Origin: Acetobacteraceae bacterium
GTDB taxonomy: Bacteria; Pseudomonadota; Alphaproteobacteria; Acetobacterales; Acetobacteraceae
Reading direction: 5' to 3'
NCBI GenBank assembly: GCA_003164135.1
Contig: PLSD01000052.1
Span: 1 to 64,000 of the forward strand
DNA: 64,000 bases
Every line of letters begins with the position of its first letter. The first letter of the stretch is position 1. The translations under genes and the position numbers were made by a program. Below, piece by piece: positions 7,958 through 16,285 of the stretch. The notes beneath the pieces were generated by a model. It worked only from the letters and a program-made list of their open reading frames with translations. It searched no databases and was not told where the DNA came from.

Positions 7958-8672
7958 CAAGATTAATCCTTCGAGATTGTTGCGAGAGATACTCATTCTC
8001 AATCGGCAGATCTTCCCGGTTGACGGGCTATTTCTAAGCTGATGGGCTAAGTTAAAAACTGACAAAGGAGCAGCAATGTTTTTGGGCAAGTCACGCTGTT
8101 AATGAATAAACCAGATTAGAGGTCCTTTCACCAATCTACTACATCCGTCGGAGCCCAGGCTGATACTGGCACCAGCACGGTGGAGGGTCGGGACCGGGTT
8201 ACGGCGCGCGGTTAAACGTCCGCTGTTTGCCGTTCCTCGCTCCAAAGCTGCCATTCCGCTCTCGGGCCGCCTAGGCCATTCTCTCGAGGCCACTGCCGTG
8301 GGGACCACACCCCAGTTCTTCCTTTCGACGATCCCCTGAATTCCCCCCGGCCGTATTGGCCTTGATCTGTAGTCAACGGGCGCCGTCGGGCCGGCGTTTC
8401 TGCGGACCGGTCCCAGCCCAGGTCCCCAAATGTCAGTAAAAGGAGGCAAAGTGCCCCGTGGCGCAGTGTCCACGGCAGCCTTTCGACCCGCAGAACTGCA
8501 CATTCTGGCAGAGTTGGAAGCTCCAGGCGGTTTGGCAGACTGGCATTGGTTCAGGCTTTTCGTTCACATCTATCTTGTAGATGTGCCGAGAAAAATCTCA
8601 GCACTCGATCAAGCGGCGATGACCGTCACGGCTGCCCCCTCGGATCGATGGGCGAGAGGGCACACCGGCGAT
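7958..8672. other. Intergenic stretch with dispersed repeat
   Basis: About 700 bp with no supportable gene. An ATG at 8076 with AAAGGAG in front opens a frame of only eight codons, perhaps the stub of an interrupted gene. Positions 8332-8465 carry a repeat also found at 15721-15855 and, in part, at 18690-18745. Confidence 0.5.
8332..8465. repeat. Dispersed repeat, copy A
   Basis: Aligns over about 130 bp with 15721-15855: CCTGAATTCCCCCCGGCCGT versus CCCGAATTTCCCCCGATGGT, then TTGGCCTTG and AACGG blocks, and near the end GCAAAGTGCCCC versus TTAAAGAGCCCC. Neither copy encodes a recognisable protein. Probably a relic of a mobile element. Confidence 0.45.
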
Positions 8673-9542
8673 CTATGCCTCGAGGCCCTTGCGGATCGTC
8701 AGCAATTCGCGGCGGCGTGCTGGGGTGGTTTCCGGATATGACATCTTGAGGTCATCGAGGGCGTCGAGGACAATTTGGGACACGATCAATCGTGCGTTCT
8801 CTTTATCGTCGGCCGGCACGACGTACCATGGAGAATCTTTCGTGCTCGTCGCGCTCAAACATTCCTCGTAGGCCTCCATATAATGCTTCCAGAATTTCCG
8901 TTCTTCGACGTCGGCCGCGCTGAACTTCCAGTTCTTTTCCGGCTCGTCGATACGGGCGAGGAAGCGCTTGCGCTGCTCCTCCTTCGAAAGATGGAGGAAG
9001 AATTTGACGATGCGGGTTCCGTTGACGTGGAGATGCCTTTCCAGATTCGAGATCGACCGATAGCGGTCGTGCCAAAGATCCTTGTCATCATGGGGCGCAT
9101 CGGGCAGCCCCTCGCTAAGGAGAATGTCCCGATGCACCCGGACGATCAGCACCTCCTCGTAATAGGATCGATTGAAGATGCCGATCCGTCCGCGCTCCGG
9201 AAGATCCCGCGTCGTGCGCCACAGAAAATCGTGCTGCAGCTCCGTCGGGCTTGGGTGTTTGAAGCTGAATACCTGGCAGCCCTGCGGATTGACGCCGGAC
9301 ATGACGTGCCGGATCGCGCCGTCCTTACCCGCGGCATCCATGGCCTGAAACACCAGTAGGATGGCATGGCGGTTGGACGCGTAGAGGAGTTGCTGCTGAG
9401 AGCTGAGGCGCGCAACATGGTCCGTCAGCAGCTCATGGTATTGCTCTTTCGATTTGTAGACGGGATCGACCATCGTCGGCCATTTCTTGAGGTCGACGTC
9501 ATCGCCTTCCCGCACGCGGAAGTCTTTTGAACTGATCTTCAT
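8673..9542 (-). CDS. ppk2: Polyphosphate kinase 2 family phosphotransferase
   Basis: A 289-residue PPK2-domain protein that transfers phosphate between inorganic polyphosphate and nucleotides in the cytoplasm. The Walker A motif is AMDAAGKDG (about residues 68-76). It is followed by [13 protein letters not shown], the [17 protein letters not shown] block holding the Walker B-type Asp/Arg region, and the lid segment with [15 protein letters not shown]. The single-domain length fits class I/III PPK2 (polyphosphate:AMP or ADP). The start at 9542 follows GAAAGGAAC; the upstream ATG at 9557 has none. It lies downstream of the proton ATPase gene on the same strand, separated by two strong hairpins. 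Polyphosphate-driven nucleotide regeneration beside a proton pump suits acid stress. Confidence 0.93.
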   Translation of the reverse strand: MKISSKDFRVREGDDVDLKKWPTMVDPVYKSKEQYHELLTDHVARLSSQQQLLYASNRHAILLVFQAMDAAGKDGAIRHVMSGVNPQGCQVFSFKHPSPTELQHDFLWRTTRDLPERGRIGIFNRSYYEEVLIVRVHRDILLSEGLPDAPHDDKDLWHDRYRSISNLERHLHVNGTRIVKFFLHLSKEEQRKRFLARIDEPEKNWKFSAADVEERKFWKHYMEAYEECLSATSTKDSPWYVVPADDKENARLIVSQIVLDALDDLKMSYPETTPARRRELLTIRKGLEA

Positions 9543-9575
9543 GGTCGTTCCTTTCACAAACCGGGCGCGGCCTTA

Positions 9576-9632
9576 GAGCAATATTCAGTTGTATTGAACC
9601 GGTAGGTTCAATACAACTGAATGAAATTGCTC
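9576..9632. terminator. Long near-perfect hairpin between ATPase and ppk2
   Basis: ATTCAGTTGTATTGAACC (9583-9600) and its exact reverse complement (9605-9622) enclose the loop GGTA. Outside a three-base bulge, GAGCAAT (9576-9582) pairs with ATTGCTC (9626-9632). This gives 25 paired bases in one structure. It lies in the gap between the ATPase stop and the ppk2 start, so it could terminate, attenuate or stabilise transcripts. Confidence 0.6.
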
Positions 9633-9645
9633 GCTAAAACATAGC

Positions 9646-9678
9646 TAGAGTGTTTTTATCTTGATGAAAAACACTCTA
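9646..9678 (-). terminator. Hairpin at the ATPase stop codon (TAGAGC-type copy 3)
   Basis: TAGAGTGTTTTT (9646-9657) pairs perfectly with AAAAACACTCTA (9667-9678) around a nine-base loop. The right arm contains the ATPase stop codon. The run of T/A within the arms would act as the U-tract on either strand, as in bidirectional terminators. Confidence 0.6.
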
Positions 9679-12189
9679 AGTGATCTTGAGGCGCCGGAAT
9701 ACCGGCACCTTCACCAAATCGAGGAGGATCGCGAAGATAGCGGCGGCAGCCAGCGTGCCTGCCACCACCCGCGCCGGCAAAGGCGTCATCGCAATGCCCG
9801 CGACGGCCAAGGTCGAGGCGATCAGGAGATCGGCGACCGACGAGAGGAGAAGCCAGATGCTGGGACGGGAGGACCACAGATGGCGGCGCTCACGATTGGT
9901 ATAGGTCGTGGCCTGGTTGCCGAATACGATGACAATAAAGGCCAGCGTCTGCAGCATGCTTATCGTGAATCCCATCCGATAGGCGCCGAAGGCGAGGGTG
10001 GCCGTGCAGAACACCAGCTCGCCGATGCCCATGATGACGCCGGCGATCGTCAGGTTGCCGATCTGCCAGCCGTTCGGCATAGGCGACGGCCGGACATTGT
10101 CGGTCGTCAGCGCCATTCCGAGGAAGTCACCGGTGATCATGATCAAGACCATCAGCAGCGGCGTCAGGATCGCATGGCCGGTCATGAGCAGGCCAACCCC
10201 CAGAAACAGCACCTGCACGGTTTTCTTGGTAATGGAGTTCAGCGTGTAGCTCAGGATGCGCTGGAACGTCGCTCGCCCTTCCTTGACCGCGGCGACGATG
10301 CCGGCAAGCCCCGGCTCTGTCAGCACCATGCCGGCGGCCGATTTGGCGACGTCGGTCGCGGTCGAGACGGCAATTCCCATCTGAGCCTGGCGCAGTGCCG
10401 GCGCATCGTTGGCGCCGTCGCCGCACATCCCGACGGTGTGACCGCCTTTCTGGAATGCTTTGACGAGCTTGTACTTGTCCTCCGGCAAGACGCCGGCGAA
10501 GACCGCAAATTGCTCTGGGTGGACGGTGTCGGGGATCGGGCCGGGTGGGCAAACGGCTCCGTCAAGTCCCACCGCCTTCGCGACAATGGCTGCCGTCGCC
10601 GGGGCATCGCCCGTCACCATCACCGTGCGGACGCCCAGGCCGTGCAATTCGCTAATGAGCGCGGCCGAGTCTTTGCGAGGCGGGTCGCTGAGCGCGACGA
10701 GTCCCGCGAGCTGCATCCCCGCCGCGGGCCCCGCAGCGACCGCCAGCACCCGGAAGCCCTTGTCCTCAAGCTCCTTGGCAGCGGCGGCTGCGGTTGGCGG
10801 CGCCTGGACAAGGCCGATAACGGCCGTGTAGGCGCCCTTCACGATGCGTTGCGGATTTCCCGCCGCATCTGTTGCGGTTGCCTCGGACATCTTCTTGGCC
10901 GGATCGAAGGCGGTGAAGTTGAGCAGCTTCGGCGCGTCTGAGACCGCCTTGCTTGCAGCCGCTGCGCGTATGGCTCCGTCAACCGGGTCTTGCCCCCCAT
11001 CCGAGCTCGCGAGTGCGGCCAGCGCCAGAACGTGCTCCTCGTCGAAGCCTGGCATGGGCCGGATGGTCGTGACGGTCAGCGCGTTCTGGGTCAGCGTGCC
11101 GGTCTTGTCCGCGCATAGGACAACCATCGATGCCGCTTCATCCACGGCCGAGAGGCGTGTCGGAAGGACACCCCGTTTTGCCAGGGCACGTGCGCCGAGG
11201 GCGGACGCGAGGGTAAATGTCGCCGGAAGTGCCACAGGTATCGATGCCAGGATCGCGGTCAGAACGAGGGGTATGATGTCGCCGACCGGCATCTTGAGAT
11301 ACCAGGAGTAAGCCACCAGCAGCACGATGGTGACGCCGTTGAAGGCGGCGAGATTGCGCACCACCCGTAGGACCGCTTTCTGCTGCGTACTCACGACATG
11401 GGCGGTGCGCACGAGTTCGGCGGTACGGCCGAATTTGGTCCGTATGCCGGTTGCCGTAACTTCCGCCTCCGCCTCACCGCGCCGAACCAGGGCCCCCGCG
11501 TAGGTCTGAAGACCGGCGCTGGCTTCGATTGGCACCGATTCGCCCGTGAGCATGGACTGATCGAGAAGAACTTCCCCGCCAGTAAGCTTCACATCCGCGG
11601 CCACCACGCCGCCCAGAGACAGCTTCACCACGTCGCCCGGCACCAGCTCCGTGGCGGGTGCGGTCTTCCACACCCCGTCACGTTTGACCGATGCGGTCAG
11701 CGCGAGCCGCGACTTCAGCGCGGCAAGCGTCGCCTGGGCGCGGCTTTCCTGAAAGAGTCCGAGTGCTGCGTTGAACACCAGAAGAAGAGCAATGATCGCA
11801 GCCTCGACATATTTGCCGAGCACTAGCTCGAGAGCGATGGCGGCTTCGAGCATCCACGGCACAGGCGCCCAGAACTTCTCCAGCGCCATGCGTAGCGGAT
11901 GCACGCTCGTGTCAGGCATCGCGTTGGGGCCGCATTTTGCGAGCCGGCTGCGGGCCTCGTCGCTCGTCAAGCCGTCTGAAACGGCTTTCTGATCGCCCGT
12001 AGAACTAGCAGGGGCGGTGGTTGCCGCGGGAGGGGAACTCTGCGTCCCGGCTTGTTTGGATTCACTCGCGGCCGGCTGCAGTTTTGACGCCGGTTCCGGC
12101 TGAGGTGCAGAATTCAGCGTATTTTCCGCCTTTGTTTCCGATCCTGGGTTTGAATTCGAAGCGGTGAGCGGGTCGACACTGGCCTTCAT
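9676..12189 (-). CDS. Proton-exporting P-type ATPase (type III)
   Basis: An 837-residue plasma-membrane proton pump. The phosphorylation loop is DKTGTLTQN (about residues 361-369), the actuator motif is LTGESVP, and the membrane helix M4 carries PVALPATFTLASALGARAL, which is typical of type IIIA H+ pumps rather than metal or Ca2+ pumps. The hinge is CGDGANDAPALRQA. The first 70 residues are an unusual Ala/Pro/Ser/Thr-rich leader with no predicted structure. AGAAGGGACC lies before the ATG at 12189. It fits an acidophile that must expel protons. It faces left, with ppk2 136 bp downstream. Confidence 0.92.
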   Translation of the reverse strand: MKASVDPLTASNSNPGSETKAENTLNSAPQPEPASKLQPAASESKQAGTQSSPPAATTAPASSTGDQKAVSDGLTSDEARSRLAKCGPNAMPDTSVHPLRMALEKFWAPVPWMLEAAIALELVLGKYVEAAIIALLLVFNAALGLFQESRAQATLAALKSRLALTASVKRDGVWKTAPATELVPGDVVKLSLGGVVAADVKLTGGEVLLDQSMLTGESVPIEASAGLQTYAGALVRRGEAEAEVTATGIRTKFGRTAELVRTAHVVSTQQKAVLRVVRNLAAFNGVTIVLLVAYSWYLKMPVGDIIPLVLTAILASIPVALPATFTLASALGARALAKRGVLPTRLSAVDEAASMVVLCADKTGTLTQNALTVTTIRPMPGFDEEHVLALAALASSDGGQDPVDGAIRAAAASKAVSDAPKLLNFTAFDPAKKMSEATATDAAGNPQRIVKGAYTAVIGLVQAPPTAAAAAKELEDKGFRVLAVAAGPAAGMQLAGLVALSDPPRKDSAALISELHGLGVRTVMVTGDAPATAAIVAKAVGLDGAVCPPGPIPDTVHPEQFAVFAGVLPEDKYKLVKAFQKGGHTVGMCGDGANDAPALRQAQMGIAVSTATDVAKSAAGMVLTEPGLAGIVAAVKEGRATFQRILSYTLNSITKKTVQVLFLGVGLLMTGHAILTPLLMVLIMITGDFLGMALTTDNVRPSPMPNGWQIGNLTIAGVIMGIGELVFCTATLAFGAYRMGFTISMLQTLAFIVIVFGNQATTYTNRERRHLWSSRPSIWLLLSSVADLLIASTLAVAGIAMTPLPARVVAGTLAAAAIFAILLDLVKVPVFRRLKIT

Positions 12190-12591
12190 AGCGGATGGTC
12201 CCTTCTGTAATGCACCCTAATGACAGCAAAGCGCCGCGGAGCGCGCGCGCCACCTCTGCAAGCGGTCTCGAAGTCAGTGGATGCCGGTCACCTCGGGCTT
12301 TCAGGCCGACGCGATTCGAGCGGACGTTCAAAGGGCCGCCAGCCCCCTCCGCCGAAGTATGCAAGCAAAGGCCGACGCGGCCGAATAAGGAACCGCGTAG
12401 CTGAAACACCAAAAGGAACATTTACAGTGCAACGCGCCTAGACTCGGAAACTACTCAGGGTTGGCGCGCGCCGTTAACTCATCCAATAACCAGATAACCG
12501 GGCGGTGCGCTGGCTGAGGATACCCTTAAGCATCCGTGCAACCGCTCATTTTTCAGGGATTTTCTCCTCCGGGGAGAGAAACATGGCGTGT
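12190..12591. other. Intergenic stretch upstream of the ATPase
   Basis: About 400 bp between two leftward genes. It must contain the ATPase promoter, but no clear -35/-10 pair or operator stands out. Nothing coding is supported. Confidence 0.5.
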
Positions 12592-13293
12592 TCAGGCACC
12601 CAAAACCTTGCGGAGCGAAGCCTCGATTTGGCCACCGCAATATGCCTCTCCATAATCTTGCCGCGCCTTAGCGGCCAGCTTGGCAAGGGATGGCAGATTG
12701 GTGACCCGCCCCGTCAGGGCGGCGGTCATGGGAGCTGCGTCCTTGAGTATCGCCTCTATCTTGGGGAAGCGTTCTACCATGACCGACCATAGGGTCGCGG
12801 TCACGATGTCGGCGATTCCCAGCACCTCGCCGCCGAGCAGGAAACCGGCATCCGGCGTCAGGCCGTGGCGAGCGCCTGTCTCCTCCCAGAGCGACATCCA
12901 TTTTTTCAGGCGGGGCAGGAACTCCCCCCAACGCTTTTTCGTCCACATCTGGCGGCCGCCATCCAATGTGATCTCGTCAAGCACATCATTGGCGTCGTTG
13001 ACGATTTTGATCGTCATGGCGCGCAAAGGCGGAGCGGCTGGCATAAGGCCGAGCGTCTCTCCCAGGTAAAGGATAATGGCCGGCATCTCGGCAATAGCGA
13101 AATTCGCTTTTTTGTCGATCAGCAGAGGCGGCCCCATGAACGGGACCGGCATTTTTTCAACCCGCCCTTGCATCAACTTTGAGATTGCTTCGTCGCCGCC
13201 CTCGGTCCAGCTTTTCCCGGCATAGGCCAGGACGGCGCGCACGAACTGCCCGCGGAAGGGCACGGACCAGTAGTAGAGGTCGTAATCGGACAT
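12592..13293 (-). CDS. Glutathione S-transferase family protein
   Basis: A 233-residue protein with an N-terminal thioredoxin-fold half (YYWSVPFRGQFVRAVLAYAG, residues 7-26) and an all-helical C-terminal half containing LGGEVLGIADIVTATLWS, the usual helix-6 N-capping region with Asp. GPPLLIDKKANFAIAEMPAI corresponds to the glutathione-binding cis-Pro and SNAIL-like segment. The substrate is not predictable. GGAG precedes the ATG. It reads left, away from the ergothioneine genes 270 bp to the right; both belong to thiol-based detoxification, but no shared promoter is visible. Confidence 0.85.
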   Translation of the reverse strand: MSDYDLYYWSVPFRGQFVRAVLAYAGKSWTEGGDEAISKLMQGRVEKMPVPFMGPPLLIDKKANFAIAEMPAIILYLGETLGLMPAAPPLRAMTIKIVNDANDVLDEITLDGGRQMWTKKRWGEFLPRLKKWMSLWEETGARHGLTPDAGFLLGGEVLGIADIVTATLWSVMVERFPKIEAILKDAAPMTAALTGRVTNLPSLAKLAAKARQDYGEAYCGGQIEASLRKVLGA

Positions 13294-13562
13294 CTTAGGG
13301 CTCCAATCTATTTGCCTGGTTTATGCCATTAGCGCGGCCAGGTCCGCTCCGTCATCGTTTTCTTTATCGGCCCAGGTAGCCTATGGTGAAAGTTGGTTTT
13401 CGGCTTGGTTGCGCAAGGCACGCCAAATGCGAGGAGAGCCGTAAATAAAGCGCGCGTTACCAGAAATTGCGCAACAAAGTGGCCGGCGGGACGTTGTATC
13501 CCGCCCAGCACCGCCCAAATCTCCTTGCAAGCCGTTCGGACGCCAGAGGACAAAAATTATCC

Positions 13563-14531
13563 ATGACAAATGCCACGCTGCGCGCCACAGGCCAGGACGA
13601 CACCCAGTTCGGCATCGGTCAGGAACGGGCTTGCGCAGAGCTCGCGGCGGGGCTTACCCGCCCCCAGGCGAGCATCGCGCCAAAATATTTTTACGACACG
13701 CAGGGGTCGAAATTATTCGAGGCAATCTGCGCTTTGGATGAATATTATCCCACCCGTTCCGAGCGCGAGATTTTTCGTCTGCACGGCGCCGCCATTGCCG
13801 AAGCGGCGGGGCAAGGTGCTGTGCTCATTGATCTCGGTGCCGGCAATTGCGAGAAAGCTGCGAGCCTGTTCGGGAGCCTGCGCCCTCGAACTTACGTGCC
13901 GGTCGATATTTCTACGATTTTTCTGCAGAGTGCCGTCGCGCAGCTGCGCCAGACTTTTCCCGGCCTTGCAATTCATCCGCTCGGCATGGATTTCTCTGAG
14001 ACTCTCGCCTTGCCTGCCATCATCCAGGCGCAGCCGCAAAAGCTTTTTTTCTATCCAGGTTCTTCATTGGGCAATTTTGGTCCGCTGCAAGCACTCCGTT
14101 TTCTGCGCAACATCAGGGAGCAAGATGGGGATTTGTTGATCGGGCTGGATCTGCTCAAGGATGTAGCGATTCTGGAGGCAGCCTATGATGATGCGCTCGG
14201 CATTACGGCTGCATTCAATCTCAACAGCCTGCGCCACGTCAACCACATTTTGAAAGCTGATTTCGATCTGGGTGACTGGTCACACCAGGCATTTTTCAAC
14301 AGCGCGCAAAGCCGGATCGAGATGCATCTGTGCGCCCGCCAGGCGTGCCGCGTCAGCTGGCCCGGTGGCGCCCGGGTGTTTGAACCGTTGGAAACAATCC
14401 ATACCGAAAACAGCTATAAATTCACCCGGGATTCCGCCACGGAACTACTGCGCCGCGCCGGCTTTGCGCATATCATGAGCTGGACCGATCCACAGCAAAA
14501 CTTCCTCGTGTGTCATGCTCGAGCAGCTTGA
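13563..14531 (+). CDS. egtD: L-histidine N-alpha-methyltransferase (ergothioneine)
   Basis: A 322-residue SAM-dependent enzyme that trimethylates histidine to hercynine, the first step of ergothioneine synthesis. The family pattern is visible: PKYFYDTQGSKLFEAICALD with EYYPTRSE (about residues 40-65), the SAM site VLIDLGAGNCEK, FFYPGSSLGNF, GLDLLKD and FNLNSLRHVNHIL. The length matches typical EgtD. I chose ATG at 13563, preceded by AGAGGA at a long spacing; the frame extends further upstream without a better start. The 3' end overlaps egtB by 17 bp, so the two are one operon. Confidence 0.95.
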   Translation: MTNATLRATGQDDTQFGIGQERACAELAAGLTRPQASIAPKYFYDTQGSKLFEAICALDEYYPTRSEREIFRLHGAAIAEAAGQGAVLIDLGAGNCEKAASLFGSLRPRTYVPVDISTIFLQSAVAQLRQTFPGLAIHPLGMDFSETLALPAIIQAQPQKLFFYPGSSLGNFGPLQALRFLRNIREQDGDLLIGLDLLKDVAILEAAYDDALGITAAFNLNSLRHVNHILKADFDLGDWSHQAFFNSAQSRIEMHLCARQACRVSWPGGARVFEPLETIHTENSYKFTRDSATELLRRAGFAHIMSWTDPQQNFLVCHARAA

Positions 14532-15717
14532 ACTGCCGCCATCGGCGCTCAGTGACCGTTTTGTTAACGTACGCAAAGCATCCGTCATGCGCGCCGCACC
14601 GCTTTCTGACGAGGATTGCGCCGGACAATCCATGCCGGATGCGAGCCCAGTCAAATGGCATCTTGCCCATACGACATGGTTTTTTGAAACCTTCATCCTC
14701 GAGCGTTTTGAGCCTGGGTTCGCGCCATTCAATCCTGCTTTCCGCATGTTGTTCAACTCCTACTATAACGGCATTGGCAAGAATTATCCCCGCCCGCAAC
14801 GTGGTTTGCTCACGCGGCCGTCGCGTGCGGAAATCATGGACTACCGAACCCATGTCGATACACACATGGCGAAATTATTTGCGCAACCAGCGCCCGATGA
14901 TTTCGTCACGCTATGCGAGCTCGGGTTGCAGCATGAGCAACAGCACCAGGAGCTGATGCTGACCGACGTTCTGCATCTTCTGGCGCAAAATCCGTTATTG
15001 CCGGTCTATAGCGCGAGCGCCCCCGTACCTTCCGCCGCGTCTTGCGCAGGCTGGCAGGAATTCCCCGCCACACTCACCCAAATCGGCCATGACAGCTCGG
15101 CGTTTTGCTTTGACAATGAATTGCCCCGCCACAGGGTGTTTCTTGAATCCTACGCACTCGCGAGCCGTCTTGTAACGAATTCGGAATATTCATCCTTCGT
15201 GGAGGATGGGGGGTACCATAATCCGGAATTCTGGCTCTCCGAAGGCTGGGAATTTATCCGCGCCCAGAACATCACCCAGCCGTATAACTGGCATGAGACG
15301 AAGACGGGCTGGCAACAATTTACCCTCGCCGGGCTGCAGCCGCTCGATCCTGAGGCACCGGCGCTGCACCTCTCCTATTTCGAGGCAAGCGCCTACGCGC
15401 AATGGGCCGGCGCGCGGCTGCCCACTGAAGCGGAATGGGAACATGCCGCTCTCACTGCCCCGCGTCTGCCGCAACTATTTGGCGCAGCCTGGCAGTGGAC
15501 CAGCAGCAGCTATGCCGCCTATCCTGGGTTCCGCACGCCGCAAGGGGCTATTGGCGAGTATAATGGCAAGTTCATGGTCAACCAGTATGTTTTGCGCGGC
15601 GGCTCTCTGGCCACACCCGCAGGCCACACACGCGCCAGCTATCGCAACTTCTTTCCCGCTACCGCCCGCTGGCAATTTAGCGGGGTCCGCCTCGCTCGCG
15701 AGGGCAAGCCAGGTTAA
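14515..15717 (+). CDS. egtB: Ergothioneine sulfoxide synthase
   Basis: A 400-residue non-heme iron enzyme that joins hercynine and a thiol donor (gamma-glutamylcysteine or cysteine) with oxygen. The N-terminal DinB-like domain has the iron-binding LQHEQQHQE (HX3HXE) near residue 140. The C-terminal formylglycine-generating-enzyme-like domain contains GARLPTEAEWEHAA, WQWTSSSYAAYPGF and VLRGGSLATP, ending with FSGVRLAR. It starts inside the end of egtD. No egtA, egtC or egtE is present nearby, so the final C-S lyase step must be encoded elsewhere. A dispersed repeat begins right after its stop. Confidence 0.95.
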   Translation: MLEQLELPPSALSDRFVNVRKASVMRAAPLSDEDCAGQSMPDASPVKWHLAHTTWFFETFILERFEPGFAPFNPAFRMLFNSYYNGIGKNYPRPQRGLLTRPSRAEIMDYRTHVDTHMAKLFAQPAPDDFVTLCELGLQHEQQHQELMLTDVLHLLAQNPLLPVYSASAPVPSAASCAGWQEFPATLTQIGHDSSAFCFDNELPRHRVFLESYALASRLVTNSEYSSFVEDGGYHNPEFWLSEGWEFIRAQNITQPYNWHETKTGWQQFTLAGLQPLDPEAPALHLSYFEASAYAQWAGARLPTEAEWEHAALTAPRLPQLFGAAWQWTSSSYAAYPGFRTPQGAIGEYNGKFMVNQYVLRGGSLATPAGHTRASYRNFFPATARWQFSGVRLAREGKPG

Positions 15718-16285
15718 ACTTCCCCCCGAATTTCCCCCGATGGTATCGGCCTTGTTCCGTAGCCAACGGTAGCCGTCAGGCGGGAATATTTGCGGCTAGC
15801 CGCCCACCCCTGATCCAAAATGCCCGCAAAAAGGGTTAAAGAGCCCCATGGGTTGCGGCCATTCACCCCGGGATGGGTGGGCGTTTTGTATTGGCGCCTC
15901 CCGGTACCCCCACAAACGCGTATTTTCCGGCTGATGCATCAGGTCTCCTGGGGTAGCTGGGCGACCGTGGTTCTGTTGCGCCTAAAATTGATCTGTCACT
16001 GTCGCACCTGACCCCGCACGTCGGGAATGGCCAAAACGCATGCCGCAAAATCCTTTATTTAGTAACAAGAAGACAATATACCCCCACAATGTTGTATTGT
16101 ACTCGACGTTTTCCGAGATTAGAATGCCGCGATCGCGCGCCTGTAGAGTCGAACGACCGCACAAGATAATGCACGCGCCCCTTCCCGCGCCAGCCTGTTC
16201 CATCAGAGCGGTGCAGCGGGGGCACGGGTGTTCAACGGTCGTGAATGGCTGCCAACCGGTTCGTCAAAAGAGACAGGACAGTACG
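15718..16285. other. Intergenic stretch with dispersed repeat upstream of nrdJ
   Basis: The first 135 bp are repeat copy B. The rest must hold the nrdJ promoter. The frame of nrdJ is open back to 16040 but lacks conserved sequence there. I looked for a cobalamin riboswitch and found no convincing fold. Confidence 0.5.
15721..15855. repeat. Dispersed repeat, copy B
   Basis: Aligns with 8332-8465 over about 130 bp and with 18690-18745 over its first 50 bp (CCCCCGATGGTATCGGCC versus CCCCCGTTGGTATTGATT, then AGCCAACGGT in both). It begins directly after the egtB stop codon. Confidence 0.45.

Noticed and set aside
8099-8503. 134-residue minus-strand ORF
   Set aside because: Arg/Pro/Gly-rich translation overlapping the dispersed repeat, no ribosome-binding site, no motif.
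9661-10941. 426-residue plus-strand ORF opposite the proton ATPase
   Set aside because: Mirror frame of a clear P-type ATPase; composition typical of antisense high-GC DNA.
3910-12457. Shared 14-mer TCGGAAACTACTCA at 3910 and 12444
   Set aside because: Several 14-base repeats are expected by chance in 64 kb, and the flanks do not align.
15718-16285. Cobalamin riboswitch upstream of the B12-dependent reductase
   Set aside because: A CCAGGAGACCTG-like block exists on the opposite strand near 15935-15960 and GTCACTG on the plus strand near 15996, but orientation and spacing do not form the known B12-box architecture.
16040-16285. N-terminal extension of 82 residues on nrdJ
   Set aside because: The extension is basic and unlike any NrdJ; the ATG at 16286 has a ribosome-binding site and begins the conserved region.
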